A stretch of 64,000 nt of DNA from FLUQ01 sp031551515 (GTDB taxonomy: Bacteria > Desulfobacterota > Desulfovibrionia > Desulfovibrionales > Desulfovibrionaceae). Shown here piece after piece: positions 7,890 through 17,099 of the stretch. The notes under the pieces were generated by a model. The model ran no database searches, was not told where the DNA came from, and was given only the letters and a program-made list of their open reading frames with translations. Numbering within the stretch: position 1 is the first letter of the stretch; every line of letters begins with the position of its first letter. The DNA is taken from contig JAVBNL010000001.1 of assembly GCA_031551515.1 (NCBI GenBank), forward strand, positions 1 to 64,000, given 5' to 3'. A program made the position numbers and the translations under genes.

Positions 7890-9992
7890 TTACAAGAGCG
7901 TAAGCTGCTCGGTTTTGATTGCAACAACCGGTTGCGCCGGAGAACTCTTGGAGGAAATCCTGGCCATGAAAGCCGCCTCGTCCAAAATCGTGACGCCCAG
8001 CGCCTGCGCTTTCGCCAATTTGGAACCCGCCGCTTCTCCTACTACCAGAAAATCCAGCTTGCGCGATACTCCGGAAACGACTTTCGCCCCGGCCTGTTCG
8101 GCCAGTTTTTCCGCCGCGTCGCGAGTCAGGTTCGGCAAGGTTCCTGTAAACAATATGGTTTTGCCGGACAAAGGCCCCTGCGGCGGCGGCACGTTTTCCT
8201 GCACCGGCCACAGCCCCAGCTCTTTGAACCGCTCCAGCAAAATCCGGTTGCCGGGGGTGTCGAAGTACTGGCAGATAGCGTCCGCCACTTCCGGTCCCAC
8301 ATCGGGCACGGTCTGCAAGTCGTCAAACCCGGCCGCCATGAGCGCATCCATGCCGCCGTATTTGGCCGCCAGGGCTTTTGCCGTCTGTTCGCCCACATGA
8401 CGTATGCCCAGGGCGCAAATAAAACGAGGCAAGGTACTGTGCAGCCGGGCCTGCTCCAACGCGGCCAGAAAATTATCCGCAAGTTTGCCGCCCATGCGGT
8501 CCATGCCCAGTAGTTGCTCACGAGTTAGTCGGAAGAGGTCGGCAGGGGTTTTGGCCAGCCCTCTGTCCACAAACTCCTCAATCCAACGGCTGCCGATGCC
8601 CTGGATATCAAGCCCGCTTTTGGAGGCGAAAAACTTGATCGATTCGCGCACCACCGCCGGGCAGGTGCTGTTCAGACAGCGCCAGGCGGCTTCGCCCAGG
8701 GCGCGGTGCGCCGCTTCCCCACACTCGGGGCAAGTTTTGGGAAACACGAAGGGCGCGGCGTTTGGCGCACGCTTTTCCAGCACGGGCCGCACCACTTCGG
8801 GTATCACGTCCCCTGCCCGCTGCACCACCACGGTATCGCCCACGCGCACGTCTTTGGCGACAATTTCGTCTTCGTTGTGCAAGGTCGCGCGGGACACGCT
8901 GACCCCGCCCACCTGCACCGGCTCCAGCACGGCTACAGGGGTCAAAACACCGGTTCTGCCCACCTGCACGGCGATATCGCGCAACAGCGTCTGCGCCTGC
9001 ATGGCGGGAAACTTCAAGGCCAGGGCCCAGCGGGGCGCGCGGGCGGTAAAGCCAAGCCGTTCGTGCAGCGCGCAGTCGTTCAGTTTTGCCACAACACCGT
9101 CGATTTCAAAGGGCAGACTGTGGCGTTTCTCTCCAAGCTCGACAAACGCGGCCTGCACGGCCTCCGGGTTCGGGCACAGCCGTGCGCCGGGAGCGGAAGC
9201 GAACCCCATATCGGCAAGCGCACGCGTCAGCGCTTCATAGGTTGCCCAGGAACCGCCGGCAACCCCATCCACCTGCCCCACGCCATAGGCCATAAAGCGC
9301 AGCGGACGGGCCGCCGTCACCTTTGAATCAAGCTGGCGCACGGAACCGGCCGCCGCGTTGCGCGGGTTGGCAAAAGGTTTCGCCCCGACTCCAATCTGCC
9401 TGGCGTTCAACGTTTCAAAATCTTTGCGGGTGATGACCACCTCGCCCCGCACTTCCAGATACGCCGGAACGGCCTCGCCCCGCAGGCGCAAGGGAATGTT
9501 CTTGACCGTGCGCATGGACTCGGTGACCACTTCGCCCTTTTCGCCGTCGCCCCGCGTCAGGGCCGTGGTCAAAAGCCCGTTTTCGTAGATCAGCTCCATG
9601 GCCAGCCCGTCCATTTTGGGATCGACCCAAAAGGCCAGGTCGGCAGCGGTCTTGCCCGGCAAAAGGCGCAGCATGCGGTCGATAAAATCGGTCCATTCCG
9701 CTGCGGAAAACGCGTTATCCAGACTGTACATGCGCAGGGAGTGCGCGCGGGTCTCCAGACTATCCAAAACCGCGCCGCCGATGCGCGCCGTGGGTGAGGC
9801 CACATCACGCAAGGCCGGGTAGCGCTCTTCCAGGTCAGCCAATTCGCGCAGCAGCGCGTCATACTCCGCGTCGGAAACCTCCGGGTCATCCAGCACGTAA
9901 TAACGGTGGGCGTAACGCTCCAGGTCGCGGCGCAAAAGCTCGGCGCGGGTCCTGGCGGCTTCCGGAATATCTTCTGAATTCATGGCGTTCAC
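7890..9992 (-). CDS. ligA: NAD+-dependent DNA ligase
   Basis: 700 residues, normal for LigA, which seals nicks in replication and repair using NAD+. The adenylated Lys126 is in KMDG. Further on are the OB fold, a four-Cys zinc finger beginning CPECGE, helix-hairpin-helix repeats and a C-terminal BRCT domain (GKTILFTGTLPNLTRDAAEKL). Start taken as the GTG at 9992, which overlaps the preceding stop and has AAGGA at good spacing; the ATG at 9983 is the alternative. Confidence 0.96.
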   Translation of the reverse strand: MNAMNSEDIPEAARTRAELLRRDLERYAHRYYVLDDPEVSDAEYDALLRELADLEERYPALRDVASPTARIGGAVLDSLETRAHSLRMYSLDNAFSAAEWTDFIDRMLRLLPGKTAADLAFWVDPKMDGLAMELIYENGLLTTALTRGDGEKGEVVTESMRTVKNIPLRLRGEAVPAYLEVRGEVVITRKDFETLNARQIGVGAKPFANPRNAAAGSVRQLDSKVTAARPLRFMAYGVGQVDGVAGGSWATYEALTRALADMGFASAPGARLCPNPEAVQAAFVELGEKRHSLPFEIDGVVAKLNDCALHERLGFTARAPRWALALKFPAMQAQTLLRDIAVQVGRTGVLTPVAVLEPVQVGGVSVSRATLHNEDEIVAKDVRVGDTVVVQRAGDVIPEVVRPVLEKRAPNAAPFVFPKTCPECGEAAHRALGEAAWRCLNSTCPAVVRESIKFFASKSGLDIQGIGSRWIEEFVDRGLAKTPADLFRLTREQLLGMDRMGGKLADNFLAALEQARLHSTLPRFICALGIRHVGEQTAKALAAKYGGMDALMAAGFDDLQTVPDVGPEVADAICQYFDTPGNRILLERFKELGLWPVQENVPPPQGPLSGKTILFTGTLPNLTRDAAEKLAEQAGAKVVSGVSRKLDFLVVGEAAGSKLAKAQALGVTILDEAAFMARISSKSSPAQPVVAIKTEQLTLL

Positions 9993-10714
9993 AACGCATC
10001 ATCCTTGACAGGGGCCTGTAATGAAAGCAAAAGATCCCGCCAGTCCGGCCCCAGCCTGGCGGTCAAATATGCGTTTTCAGCTTTCGCCGCGCGGGGCATG
10101 AAGCCCTGCTCGGCATTGGCCGTGGTGTGGTAGCGGTGACGCATGCACAGCGTGTGGTCCACCCACACGCCCCAGCCCGCCCTGGCCGCCCGCAGGGACA
10201 ACCAGATGTCCACCCCATACCCGTAGGGGTTGTCGTTGCAATCCAGGCCACCCACATCGCGCACGCACTCCAGGCTGAGCAGCGGCGCTATGCCGTCCAC
10301 ATAGGCTGCTTTACAGCACTGCGCGCCCGGCTCGTGCACCATCTGCCGGTGGTAGGGGTTGACCGTGACCGCGGGAGAAACGATGCCCGTTCTGCCGCGC
10401 CGCTCCAGCCAGCCCCAGCGCGCCGTCGCCCGCCCGATATACGGTGGGGCGGAAACCAGTTCCGCATCGTTATTGCAGAACCAGACATGCGTATACCCTT
10501 CCGCGTCCAGAGCGTCCAGCGACCAGGCGAGCGCCCCGGCCCAATAAACATTGTGCGGCAGGCGCCGCCATGCGCCGGAATAGGGCTGCGGCGCCGCGTT
10601 ATCCAGCACCAGAACGTCGCCCGCCAGGTCCGGCTCCGCCCGGGTTAACTGCCCGTGCAGCCGCGCCGCCAGGGCGGGGTCGCCATAGTGCAGAATACAG
10701 ACGGCTAAACGCAT
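9989..10714 (-). CDS. Family 2-like glycosyltransferase
   Basis: 241 residues with a GT-A fold pattern: the opening LAVCILHYGDP, LVLDNA near 36-40, and an NND motif at 81-83 (VWFCNNDAEL) in the place of the metal-binding DxD. PYGYGVDIWLSLRAARAG near the C-terminus matches the ED/D region of family 2 enzymes acting as GT2 rhamnosyl-type transferases. No membrane segment is seen. It sits between uvrB and ligA, which tells nothing of the acceptor. Stop overlaps the ligA start by a few bases; only 6 nt separate it from uvrB. Confidence 0.75.
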   Translation of the reverse strand: MRLAVCILHYGDPALAARLHGQLTRAEPDLAGDVLVLDNAAPQPYSGAWRRLPHNVYWAGALAWSLDALDAEGYTHVWFCNNDAELVSAPPYIGRATARWGWLERRGRTGIVSPAVTVNPYHRQMVHEPGAQCCKAAYVDGIAPLLSLECVRDVGGLDCNDNPYGYGVDIWLSLRAARAGWGVWVDHTLCMRHRYHTTANAEQGFMPRAAKAENAYLTARLGPDWRDLLLSLQAPVKDDAL

Positions 10715-10720
10715 AGGGCC

Positions 10721-12754
10721 TCACACGCGCAAAAGCTGTTCGCGCAACGCGCGTATCCTGTCGCGAATGACGGCGGCCTGTTCGAACTCCAGGTCGCGGG
10801 CGGCGTCGCGCATATCCCGTTCCAGTTTCTGAATCAGCAGGCCCAGGTCTTCGGCGGCCATGGGTTCGGCAGCGGCCACGGCTTTGGCCTGCCGCGCGCT
10901 CTCCTGCTTCACCCCCTTGCCCCGCCGCTTGCCGGAAGGAGCGTCGTCAGGCGCAAACAGGCTGTCAAAAGGCGTATCCACGTCCTTTTTGATCGTCACG
11001 GGCGTAATGCCCTGTTCCGCGTTGAACGCGGCCTGCTTGATGCGGCGGCGTTCGGTCTCTCCCATGGCCGCACGCATGGATGCGGTGACGGAATCGGCAT
11101 AGAGGATGACCCGCCCTTCCGTATTGCGCGCGGCCCTGCCGAAAGTCTGGATGAGCGAGCCTGTGGAGCGCAAAAAGCCCTCTTTATCCGCGTCAAGAAT
11201 CGCCACCAGCGAAACCTCCGGAATATCCAGCCCTTCGCGCAAGAGGTTGATGCCCACCAGCACGTCAAAATCGCCGCGCCGCAGCGCGTTGATGAGCGCC
11301 ATGCGCTCAAGGGTGTCTATGTCGGAATGCAGGTAGCGCGAATTGACACCCATGGAGCGGAAATATTCCGTCAAATCTTCGGCCATTCGCTTGGTCAGGG
11401 TGGTGACCAGCACCCGCTCGTCTTTTGCCGCCCTGGCCCGGCATTCGCCCATCAAGTCATCCATCTGGCCTTTGACGGGCCGCACTTCCACCAACGGATC
11501 CACCAGGCCCGTGGGTCTGATGATCTGCTCCGCCAAAACCCCTTGCGAGCGTTCCAGCTCCCACGGGCCGGGCGTGGCGGATACGTAAACGGTCTGGTTG
11601 ATGCGTTCCAGAAACTCGTCAAAACTCAGCGGCCGGTTGTCCAGGGCGGAGGGGAGGCGAAAGCCGTAATCCACAAGCGTTTGCTTGCGCGACTGGTCGC
11701 CCTTGTACATGGCCCCCACCTGGGGCACGGTGATGTGCGATTCATCGATGAACAGCAAGAAATCGTCGGGAAAATAGTCCAGCAGACAAGAAGGAGCCGT
11801 GCCGGGGCCGCGCCCGTCCAGGTGGCGCGAATAGTTCTCAATGCCCTTGCAATAGCCGATCTCCTGCATCATTTCGAGATCCATCTGCGTGCGCTGTTCC
11901 AGGCGCTGCGCTTCCAGCAGCCGATTATGCTCCTTGTACCAGGTCAGGCGGTCCAGCAACTCTTCGCGAATGGCGCCGGCCGCGCGAGCCAGGTTGTTGC
12001 TGTCCGAAACATAGTGGCTGGCGGGGTAGATGACGGTCTTGCCCATGCGCGAAAGCTTTTCGCCGGTCAGAGCGTCCACTTCGCTGATCTCTTCCAGCTC
12101 GTCTCCGAAAAATTCCAGACGCAGCGCCCGTTCGTGCTGATAGGCCGGTATGACTTCCAGCACATCGCCGCGCACCCTGAAGGTGCCCCGGTGAAAATCG
12201 TAATCGTTGCGCGTATATTGAATATCCACCAGGCGGGTCATGACCTCGTCCATGGAAAGACGCTGGCCCGCTTCCACCGGGATGATCAGCTTGGCGTAAT
12301 ATTCCGGCGAACCCAGGCCGTAAATGCAGGAGACCGAAGCCACTATCAGCACGTCCCGCCGGGTCAGCAGAGCGTGGGTTGCCGCGTGGCGCAGTTTTTC
12401 AATGTTATCGTTGATGGAAGAATCTTTCTCAATATACAAATCCGCCGCCGGAACATACGCTTCCGGCAGGTAATAGTCGTAATAGCTGACGAAATACTCC
12501 ACAGCGTTATGCGGAAAAAGCCCCCGAAATTCGTTATACAGCTGCGCGGCCAGGGTTTTGTTGGGCGCAAGAATGAGTGCGGGCCGCTCCACCGCCGCGA
12601 TGGTCTGGGCCATGGTAAAAGTTTTGCCCGATCCCGTGACCCCCAGCAGCACCTGATCGCGCACCCCCTGCCGCAAATTGGCGGCAAGCTGCGCTATGGC
12701 CTCCGGCTGATCGCCGCTGGGCTTATATTTCGTCTGCAGGTCAAACAGGCTCAT
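10721..12754 (-). CDS. uvrB: Excinuclease ABC subunit B
   Basis: 677 residues. UvrB is the damage-verifying, helicase-like subunit of nucleotide excision repair, loaded by UvrA and cut-coupled with UvrC. Walker A GVTGSGKT is at 38-45, a beta-hairpin with YDYYLPEAY follows, then helicase motifs (DESH) and the C-terminal UvrC-binding UVR motif (LERDMRDAARDLEFEQAAVIRD). The start overlaps the surE stop by ATGA, and the UvrA and UvrC genes are not in the window. Confidence 0.97.
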   Translation of the reverse strand: MSLFDLQTKYKPSGDQPEAIAQLAANLRQGVRDQVLLGVTGSGKTFTMAQTIAAVERPALILAPNKTLAAQLYNEFRGLFPHNAVEYFVSYYDYYLPEAYVPAADLYIEKDSSINDNIEKLRHAATHALLTRRDVLIVASVSCIYGLGSPEYYAKLIIPVEAGQRLSMDEVMTRLVDIQYTRNDYDFHRGTFRVRGDVLEVIPAYQHERALRLEFFGDELEEISEVDALTGEKLSRMGKTVIYPASHYVSDSNNLARAAGAIREELLDRLTWYKEHNRLLEAQRLEQRTQMDLEMMQEIGYCKGIENYSRHLDGRGPGTAPSCLLDYFPDDFLLFIDESHITVPQVGAMYKGDQSRKQTLVDYGFRLPSALDNRPLSFDEFLERINQTVYVSATPGPWELERSQGVLAEQIIRPTGLVDPLVEVRPVKGQMDDLMGECRARAAKDERVLVTTLTKRMAEDLTEYFRSMGVNSRYLHSDIDTLERMALINALRRGDFDVLVGINLLREGLDIPEVSLVAILDADKEGFLRSTGSLIQTFGRAARNTEGRVILYADSVTASMRAAMGETERRRIKQAAFNAEQGITPVTIKKDVDTPFDSLFAPDDAPSGKRRGKGVKQESARQAKAVAAAEPMAAEDLGLLIQKLERDMRDAARDLEFEQAAVIRDRIRALREQLLRV

Positions 12755-13548
12755 GCGTTTTCCAGCCAGGAGCGCACTTCGTCAAAGGGTGTTCTCGCCG
12801 TGAGGTCCACGACCAAGGGCGTTACGGAAACCGCCTTAGCCTTGCGAATCGCGTAGGCGTCGGTATCGTGCGGCTCGTCGTCGCAGGCGCGTTTGCCGAT
12901 AACCCCGTCTTTCAGCTCGGCCTCAAGGCCCGGGCGCTGCAAACGCAGGGTGTAATACAAATGCGGCGAAAGGCGGGTAATCTGCCAGGGCGTTTGTTTC
13001 GTCGCCGTATCCGGCACCTCTACTTTCAGGATATCCACACCGGCGGGCATGCCCTTACGCAACAGGCCCTGCGCGAAATAGCGGGTGAAATGCTCGGCCG
13101 CGTCCCAGTTCTGGCCGGAATATTCACGGTGCGACCTGATGTCGGTTTCCAAAGACATGGCCAGAGAAGGAATGCCCTTGCACGCCGCATCAAGGGTCGC
13201 GCCCACCGTGCCGGAGCCGGTGACGCACACCCCGACGTTCTCGCCGTAGTTGATGCCCGCGACAACCAGAGAAGGCGCGAAATCAGGAAACACCAGCAAC
13301 GCGTGACGCACCACCGCCGCCGGAGAGGCGTCGCAGGCATAGGCCTGCACAGACACGCCGTCCACAGTGAAAGACGCAGGTTCGAAGCGGGCTTCCGGCG
13401 CGCCCGTATACGCCCGGCCCATGGAGGTCTGCTGGCGCGAAGGCGCGACCACAAGCACCTCGCCCAGCGACAAAAGAGCCCTGGCCGCGGCCACAATGCC
13501 GGGAGAGGCAATACCGTCGTCGTTGGTCAAAAGAATGCGAGGTTTCAT
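12751..13548 (-). CDS. surE: 5'/3'-nucleotidase SurE
   Basis: 265 residues. SurE is a metal-dependent nucleotidase and exopolyphosphatase. The opening RILLTNDDG holds the two metal-binding Asp residues (10, 11); APSRQQTSMG and VAGINYGENVG are the other conserved stretches. Translationally coupled to uvrB downstream by a 4-nt overlap, and 39 nt after the membrane-protein gene on the same strand. Confidence 0.95.
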   Translation of the reverse strand: MKPRILLTNDDGIASPGIVAAARALLSLGEVLVVAPSRQQTSMGRAYTGAPEARFEPASFTVDGVSVQAYACDASPAAVVRHALLVFPDFAPSLVVAGINYGENVGVCVTGSGTVGATLDAACKGIPSLAMSLETDIRSHREYSGQNWDAAEHFTRYFAQGLLRKGMPAGVDILKVEVPDTATKQTPWQITRLSPHLYYTLRLQRPGLEAELKDGVIGKRACDDEPHDTDAYAIRKAKAVSVTPLVVDLTARTPFDEVRSWLENA

Positions 13549-13587
13549 CCGTGCTCCGAGGTCGTTCGGTTGCTGAAAAGGGGCACA

Positions 13588-14319
13588 TTACCAAAGATCA
13601 ACAGCCAAAAGCAACGCCCCGGCCACGGAGAAAAAATACGGAGACGGCGCTCGAGCCGCAAGCCGCTTCACCCGGCTGAGGCAAAAAGCGATTAAAAGCG
13701 TCTTGCCCCAAAAGAGAAAAAAATCCACAATAAGGATGGGCCCCCCTCCGGCCGGCAAGGCAAGACCGGCCGTCCAGGGAAAAAAGTACAGCGCGGGCAG
13801 GCAGGCCAGGGCCAGGCGCTGGGTGTGCCGCCCGGCCACGGACAGGCGCGCAAGCTCCAGCGTTAACGCGCAGCACAACAGCGCAAGGCCCGCCGCGCCC
13901 GGCAGCGTGACCACATGCCACAGGGGCATGGCGACGTATGTGCCGAAATTGCACACGCTGCCCGGCATGCCCCGCTGATATGCGTACAGGGCCAGCACGG
14001 CGGCAACGCCGGCGATGCGGATAAAGGGGACCAAACAGATTCTTGCGGCAAAGGACGGCAGCAGGCAGACGAAAAACGCCGCAATGCCCCACCATGCGTT
14101 GCACAGGGGCGGCAGGGCCCCGGGAGGAACAACGAAAAAAGCGGCCAAAGCCAGCAGACCGGCAGCGTGCCGCATCCACAGCGGGGAGGCGCCCTCCCTG
14201 CCCGCGCGGGCGACGTCTTCCGGCATGGCATCAGGCGCCAAGCGCCGGTGCAAACCGGCAAGCAAGGCTACACACAGCGCATATGCGGCGCATGAAAGGA
14301 AAAACAGCACAGGGCCCAT
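13588..14319 (-). CDS. Hypothetical multi-pass membrane protein
   Basis: 243 residues, with about seven or eight hydrophobic segments (for example GPVLFFLSCAAYALCVALL at the start and IVDFFLFWGKTLLIAFCL near the end). The C-terminal DFFLFWGKTLL stretch is faintly like the last helix of NuoH-type proteins, but that is too weak for a name. The ATG at 14319 lacks a Shine-Dalgarno sequence, and an open frame continues upstream over the divergent DUF1850 gene, so the start is uncertain. It heads the run towards surE. I do not recognise the family. Confidence 0.6.
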   Translation of the reverse strand: MGPVLFFLSCAAYALCVALLAGLHRRLAPDAMPEDVARAGREGASPLWMRHAAGLLALAAFFVVPPGALPPLCNAWWGIAAFFVCLLPSFAARICLVPFIRIAGVAAVLALYAYQRGMPGSVCNFGTYVAMPLWHVVTLPGAAGLALLCCALTLELARLSVAGRHTQRLALACLPALYFFPWTAGLALPAGGGPILIVDFFLFWGKTLLIAFCLSRVKRLAARAPSPYFFSVAGALLLAVDLW

Positions 14320-14323
14320 ACCG

Positions 14324-14329
14324 GTATAA
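14324..14329 (+). promoter_or_regulatory. -10 element for the DUF1850/TRAP genes
   Basis: A perfect TATAAT lies inside the near-palindrome GGTATAATACC, about 25 nt before an AGAGGAG ribosome site (14354-14360). No good -35 box is seen at 16-18 nt, so an activator may be needed or the match may be chance. It touches the start codon of the divergent membrane-protein gene. Confidence 0.4.
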
Positions 14330-14457
14330 TACCCGTTCGCGGCACTGAAGCAAAGAGGAGAGAAAACCGCCCTGCCTCTGCGGCATCCCGGCGGTTTCCG
14401 TTCGCCTCCGTTGCGGCTTTCTTTCTCTTTGCCGCCGTTGCGCTGGCCGGCTGGCCC

Positions 14458-14910
14458 GTGGAATCGCTTGAACTGCGCCTCGCCCCGGCCGTACCCGCCG
14501 CCGCGGACGGCACGATAATTTTTTCCGCCGCCGCGCCGCTGGGGCGGGCCTTTCAAACCCGATATCTTCACTCCGTGCAGCTCTCCCCCGTTGAAGACGA
14601 ATACCGCATTCAGGAAGGCCGCATCTGGTCCTGGCGGGAAAAAGTCATGTCGCACAACGCGGGCCTGCCCACGCACCCGCTGCCCAGAGGGCGCTATGTT
14701 TCCGAACCGCCCTGGATGATCATGGAAGGAGGCGGCGCATCGTGGCCGGAAATTTTCGTGCGCATCGGCGATGCGCGCTTCGGCAACAATGAAATATACG
14801 GAAGCGGCATTCCGCCGATCGCACTGTGGCGGCTATTTCCCGGCCAGCGCGTGCGTTTGGGCGTAACTGCATGCCCACTGCTTTCTCTTCTTATTCACCA
14901 AGCGCCGTAG
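14458..14910 (+). CDS. DUF1850 protein linked to the TRAP transporter; start unclear
   Basis: The conserved part (LHSVQLSPVEDEYRI, IWSWREKVMSHNAGLP) is DUF1850, a small exported or membrane-anchored family regularly next to TAXI-type TRAP transporters. From the GTG at 14458 the product is 150 residues. In the same frame just upstream (about 14398-14457) a typical signal segment is encoded (FASVAAFFLFAAVALAG), preceded by basic residues and an AGAGGAG box at 14354-14360, yet no ATG, GTG or TTG occurs in that frame before the stop at 14293. Starting at 14458 would lose the export signal. Either a non-standard start is used or the start codon has been lost. Confidence 0.75.
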   Translation: MESLELRLAPAVPAAADGTIIFSAAAPLGRAFQTRYLHSVQLSPVEDEYRIQEGRIWSWREKVMSHNAGLPTHPLPRGRYVSEPPWMIMEGGGASWPEIFVRIGDARFGNNEIYGSGIPPIALWRLFPGQRVRLGVTACPLLSLLIHQAP

Positions 14911-15103
14911 CGCAGAAAACACAATCTCATTCTCTCGGCAACACCATACGGGGCCATTGTGCAACCGCGCAATCACGGCCCAGTATATGTCCAATATTTT
15001 CACTAAATAACTGCTGGAGTTTGTGAATCAGAAAACATTTGCAATACCCTCCTCGCTTTGCTATTTAATATTCAGGAAAGTGTATCAGCTAAGCGAGGCG
15101 CCC

Positions 15104-17074
15104 ATGAGTGAAAAAGACCACACACGGGAGCAGGCGCACCCGCAGGGTCAAGGCAGTATTGATTTTGACGAACTGATGCGTAAGTACGACACGGAATCAA
15201 GGTTCCGCGTGCTTTCCGGCTGGCAGGCCGGGTTGATCACCCTGCTTGCCGTATCCATGTCTTGTTTTCACTTCTACACAGCGGGCTTTGGCCTGCAGCC
15301 TATCCAAATCCAGGGGGCCGTGCATATTTCATTTGCCCTCGCCCTGACCATTCTGCTCTACCCGCCCAGCCAGAAGCAGGACAAGGCAAGCGGCATCCCC
15401 TGGTATGACTTTATTTTTGCCGCCCTCGCCGTCATCGGCCCCATGTATCTTGTGGTAAACTACGTCGACCTTACCACCAGAGCCGGTTTGCCTACGGATA
15501 TGGACCTGTTCATGGGCTTCCTGCTTATCATTGTGCTGCTGGAAGCCACGCGCCGCATATCCAACCCCGTGCTGTCCTGCCTGGCTATCGCGGCCCTGCT
15601 GTATTGCTATTTCGGCCGCTCCATGCCGGAATATTTGACCCACCGAGGCTTTTCAGTCAGCCGCATCGTCAACCACATGTATCTGGGCACCGAAGGCATT
15701 TTCGGCGTGCCCCTTGAAGTTTCATCCACCTTTGTCTTCATGTTCATTTTGTTCGGCGCGGTGCTTGAAAAAACGGGCATCGGCAAATTCATCATCGACC
15801 TTTCCATGGCCCTGGCCGGTTGGTCCACCGGCGGCCCGGCCAAAGTGGCCGTTCTGGCATCCGGCCTCATGGGCACGGTTTCCGGCTCGTCCGTGGCCAA
15901 CGTCTGCACCACGGGCATGTTCACCATACCGCTGATGAAAAGCGTGGGCTACCGCCCCCACTTTGCCGGGGCGGTGGAAGCTGTGGCCTCCACCGGCGGG
16001 CAGATCATGCCGCCGATCATGGGGGCGGGCGCGTTCATCATGGCCCAATTCCTGGGACAACCCTATATCGTGGTCGCCATCGCGGCCATTGTGCCCGCGC
16101 TGCTGTATTATTGCGCGGTGATGATCCAGGTGCATTTCGAGGCGCAACGCCTGGGGCTGAAAGGCATTTCCCGCGAGCACCTGCCCAGCGTCTGGTTGCT
16201 ACTGCGCACCAAAGGCTTTTTGCTCATCCCCCTTGCTGTGATCATCTATTTTCTGCTGGCCGGGTATACGCCGCTGATGTCGGCGTTCTGCGGCATTTTA
16301 AGCTGCATTCCCCTCTCCTGGCTTAACAAAGAAACGCGCCTGACCCCAAGAAAACTGATGGAGGCGTTTGAATCGGGCGCGCGCACCGCCCTCAGCGTCG
16401 CCTGCGCCTGCGCCTGCGTGGGCATGGTAGTGGGCACGGGCACCCTGACGGGGCTGGCCCTGCGCATTGCCGGTGCTATCATCGATTTTTCCGGCGGCCT
16501 GTTGCTGCCCACTCTGCTGCTGACCATGTGTGCCAGCATTTTGCTGGGCACCGGCTTGCCCACGACGGCCAACTTCATCGTCACCAGCACCATGGCCGCC
16601 CCAGCCATGCTGCAACTCGGCGTGCCGCCGATTGCGGCCTATATGTTCGTGTTCTATTTCGGCATTGCGGCGGACCTCACCCCGCCGGTAGCGCTTGCCG
16701 CCTATGCGGGGGCGGGCATAGCCAAGGCCGACCCCATGCACACGGGGGTCACCGCCTTCAAGCTGGCTCTGGCCGGATTTTTGGTGCCATACATTTATGT
16801 TTTCAACCCCATCCTGCTTTTTGTGAACGCGACCCCTCTGCCCATGATCCAGGCGGTGTGCACGGCTCTTCTGGGCGTGTTTCTTCTGGCCATGAGCACT
16901 ATCGGCTACTACCGGACCACCGTACACTGGAGTTTGCGCATTCTGGCTCTTGTCGGAGCGCTCGGCCTGCTGGACCCGGGAACGCTCACCGACATCATCG
17001 GGCTTTCCGTCTTGGCAATCGTGCATTGCGTACAGACGTTGAAGCTAAGAAAGCTTGAAAGACTCACGGAGTAA
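15104..17074 (+). CDS. TRAP transporter fused permease (DctQM type, TAXI group)
   Basis: 656 residues with many hydrophobic segments, the size of the fused small-plus-large TRAP permease that works with TAXI binding proteins to import organic acids using an ion gradient. Characteristic stretches are FGAVLEKTGIGKFIIDLSMALAGWSTGGPAKVAV, GSSVANV and GGQIMPPIMGAGAFIMA. The ATG at 15104 is preferred because GCGAGG lies 7 nt upstream; a GTG at 15023 has none. 193 nt follow the DUF1850 stop, and the binding-protein gene begins 25 nt after this stop. Substrate unknown. Confidence 0.92.
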   Translation: MSEKDHTREQAHPQGQGSIDFDELMRKYDTESRFRVLSGWQAGLITLLAVSMSCFHFYTAGFGLQPIQIQGAVHISFALALTILLYPPSQKQDKASGIPWYDFIFAALAVIGPMYLVVNYVDLTTRAGLPTDMDLFMGFLLIIVLLEATRRISNPVLSCLAIAALLYCYFGRSMPEYLTHRGFSVSRIVNHMYLGTEGIFGVPLEVSSTFVFMFILFGAVLEKTGIGKFIIDLSMALAGWSTGGPAKVAVLASGLMGTVSGSSVANVCTTGMFTIPLMKSVGYRPHFAGAVEAVASTGGQIMPPIMGAGAFIMAQFLGQPYIVVAIAAIVPALLYYCAVMIQVHFEAQRLGLKGISREHLPSVWLLLRTKGFLLIPLAVIIYFLLAGYTPLMSAFCGILSCIPLSWLNKETRLTPRKLMEAFESGARTALSVACACACVGMVVGTGTLTGLALRIAGAIIDFSGGLLLPTLLLTMCASILLGTGLPTTANFIVTSTMAAPAMLQLGVPPIAAYMFVFYFGIAADLTPPVALAAYAGAGIAKADPMHTGVTAFKLALAGFLVPYIYVFNPILLFVNATPLPMIQAVCTALLGVFLLAMSTIGYYRTTVHWSLRILALVGALGLLDPGTLTDIIGLSVLAIVHCVQTLKLRKLERLTE

Positions 17075-17099
17075 CCTTTTACTTGGGAGAATATGCGAT

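Noticed and set aside
14320..14676. Upstream extension of the minus-strand membrane-protein frame
   Set aside because: This part covers the complement of the DUF1850 gene, is basic and of low complexity, and lacks membrane segments; the protein is better started at 14319.
14945..14985. Imperfect inverted repeat between the DUF1850 and TRAP permease genes
   Set aside because: Stem has mismatches and no following T run; it may be chance, and nothing else is seen in this 193-nt gap.
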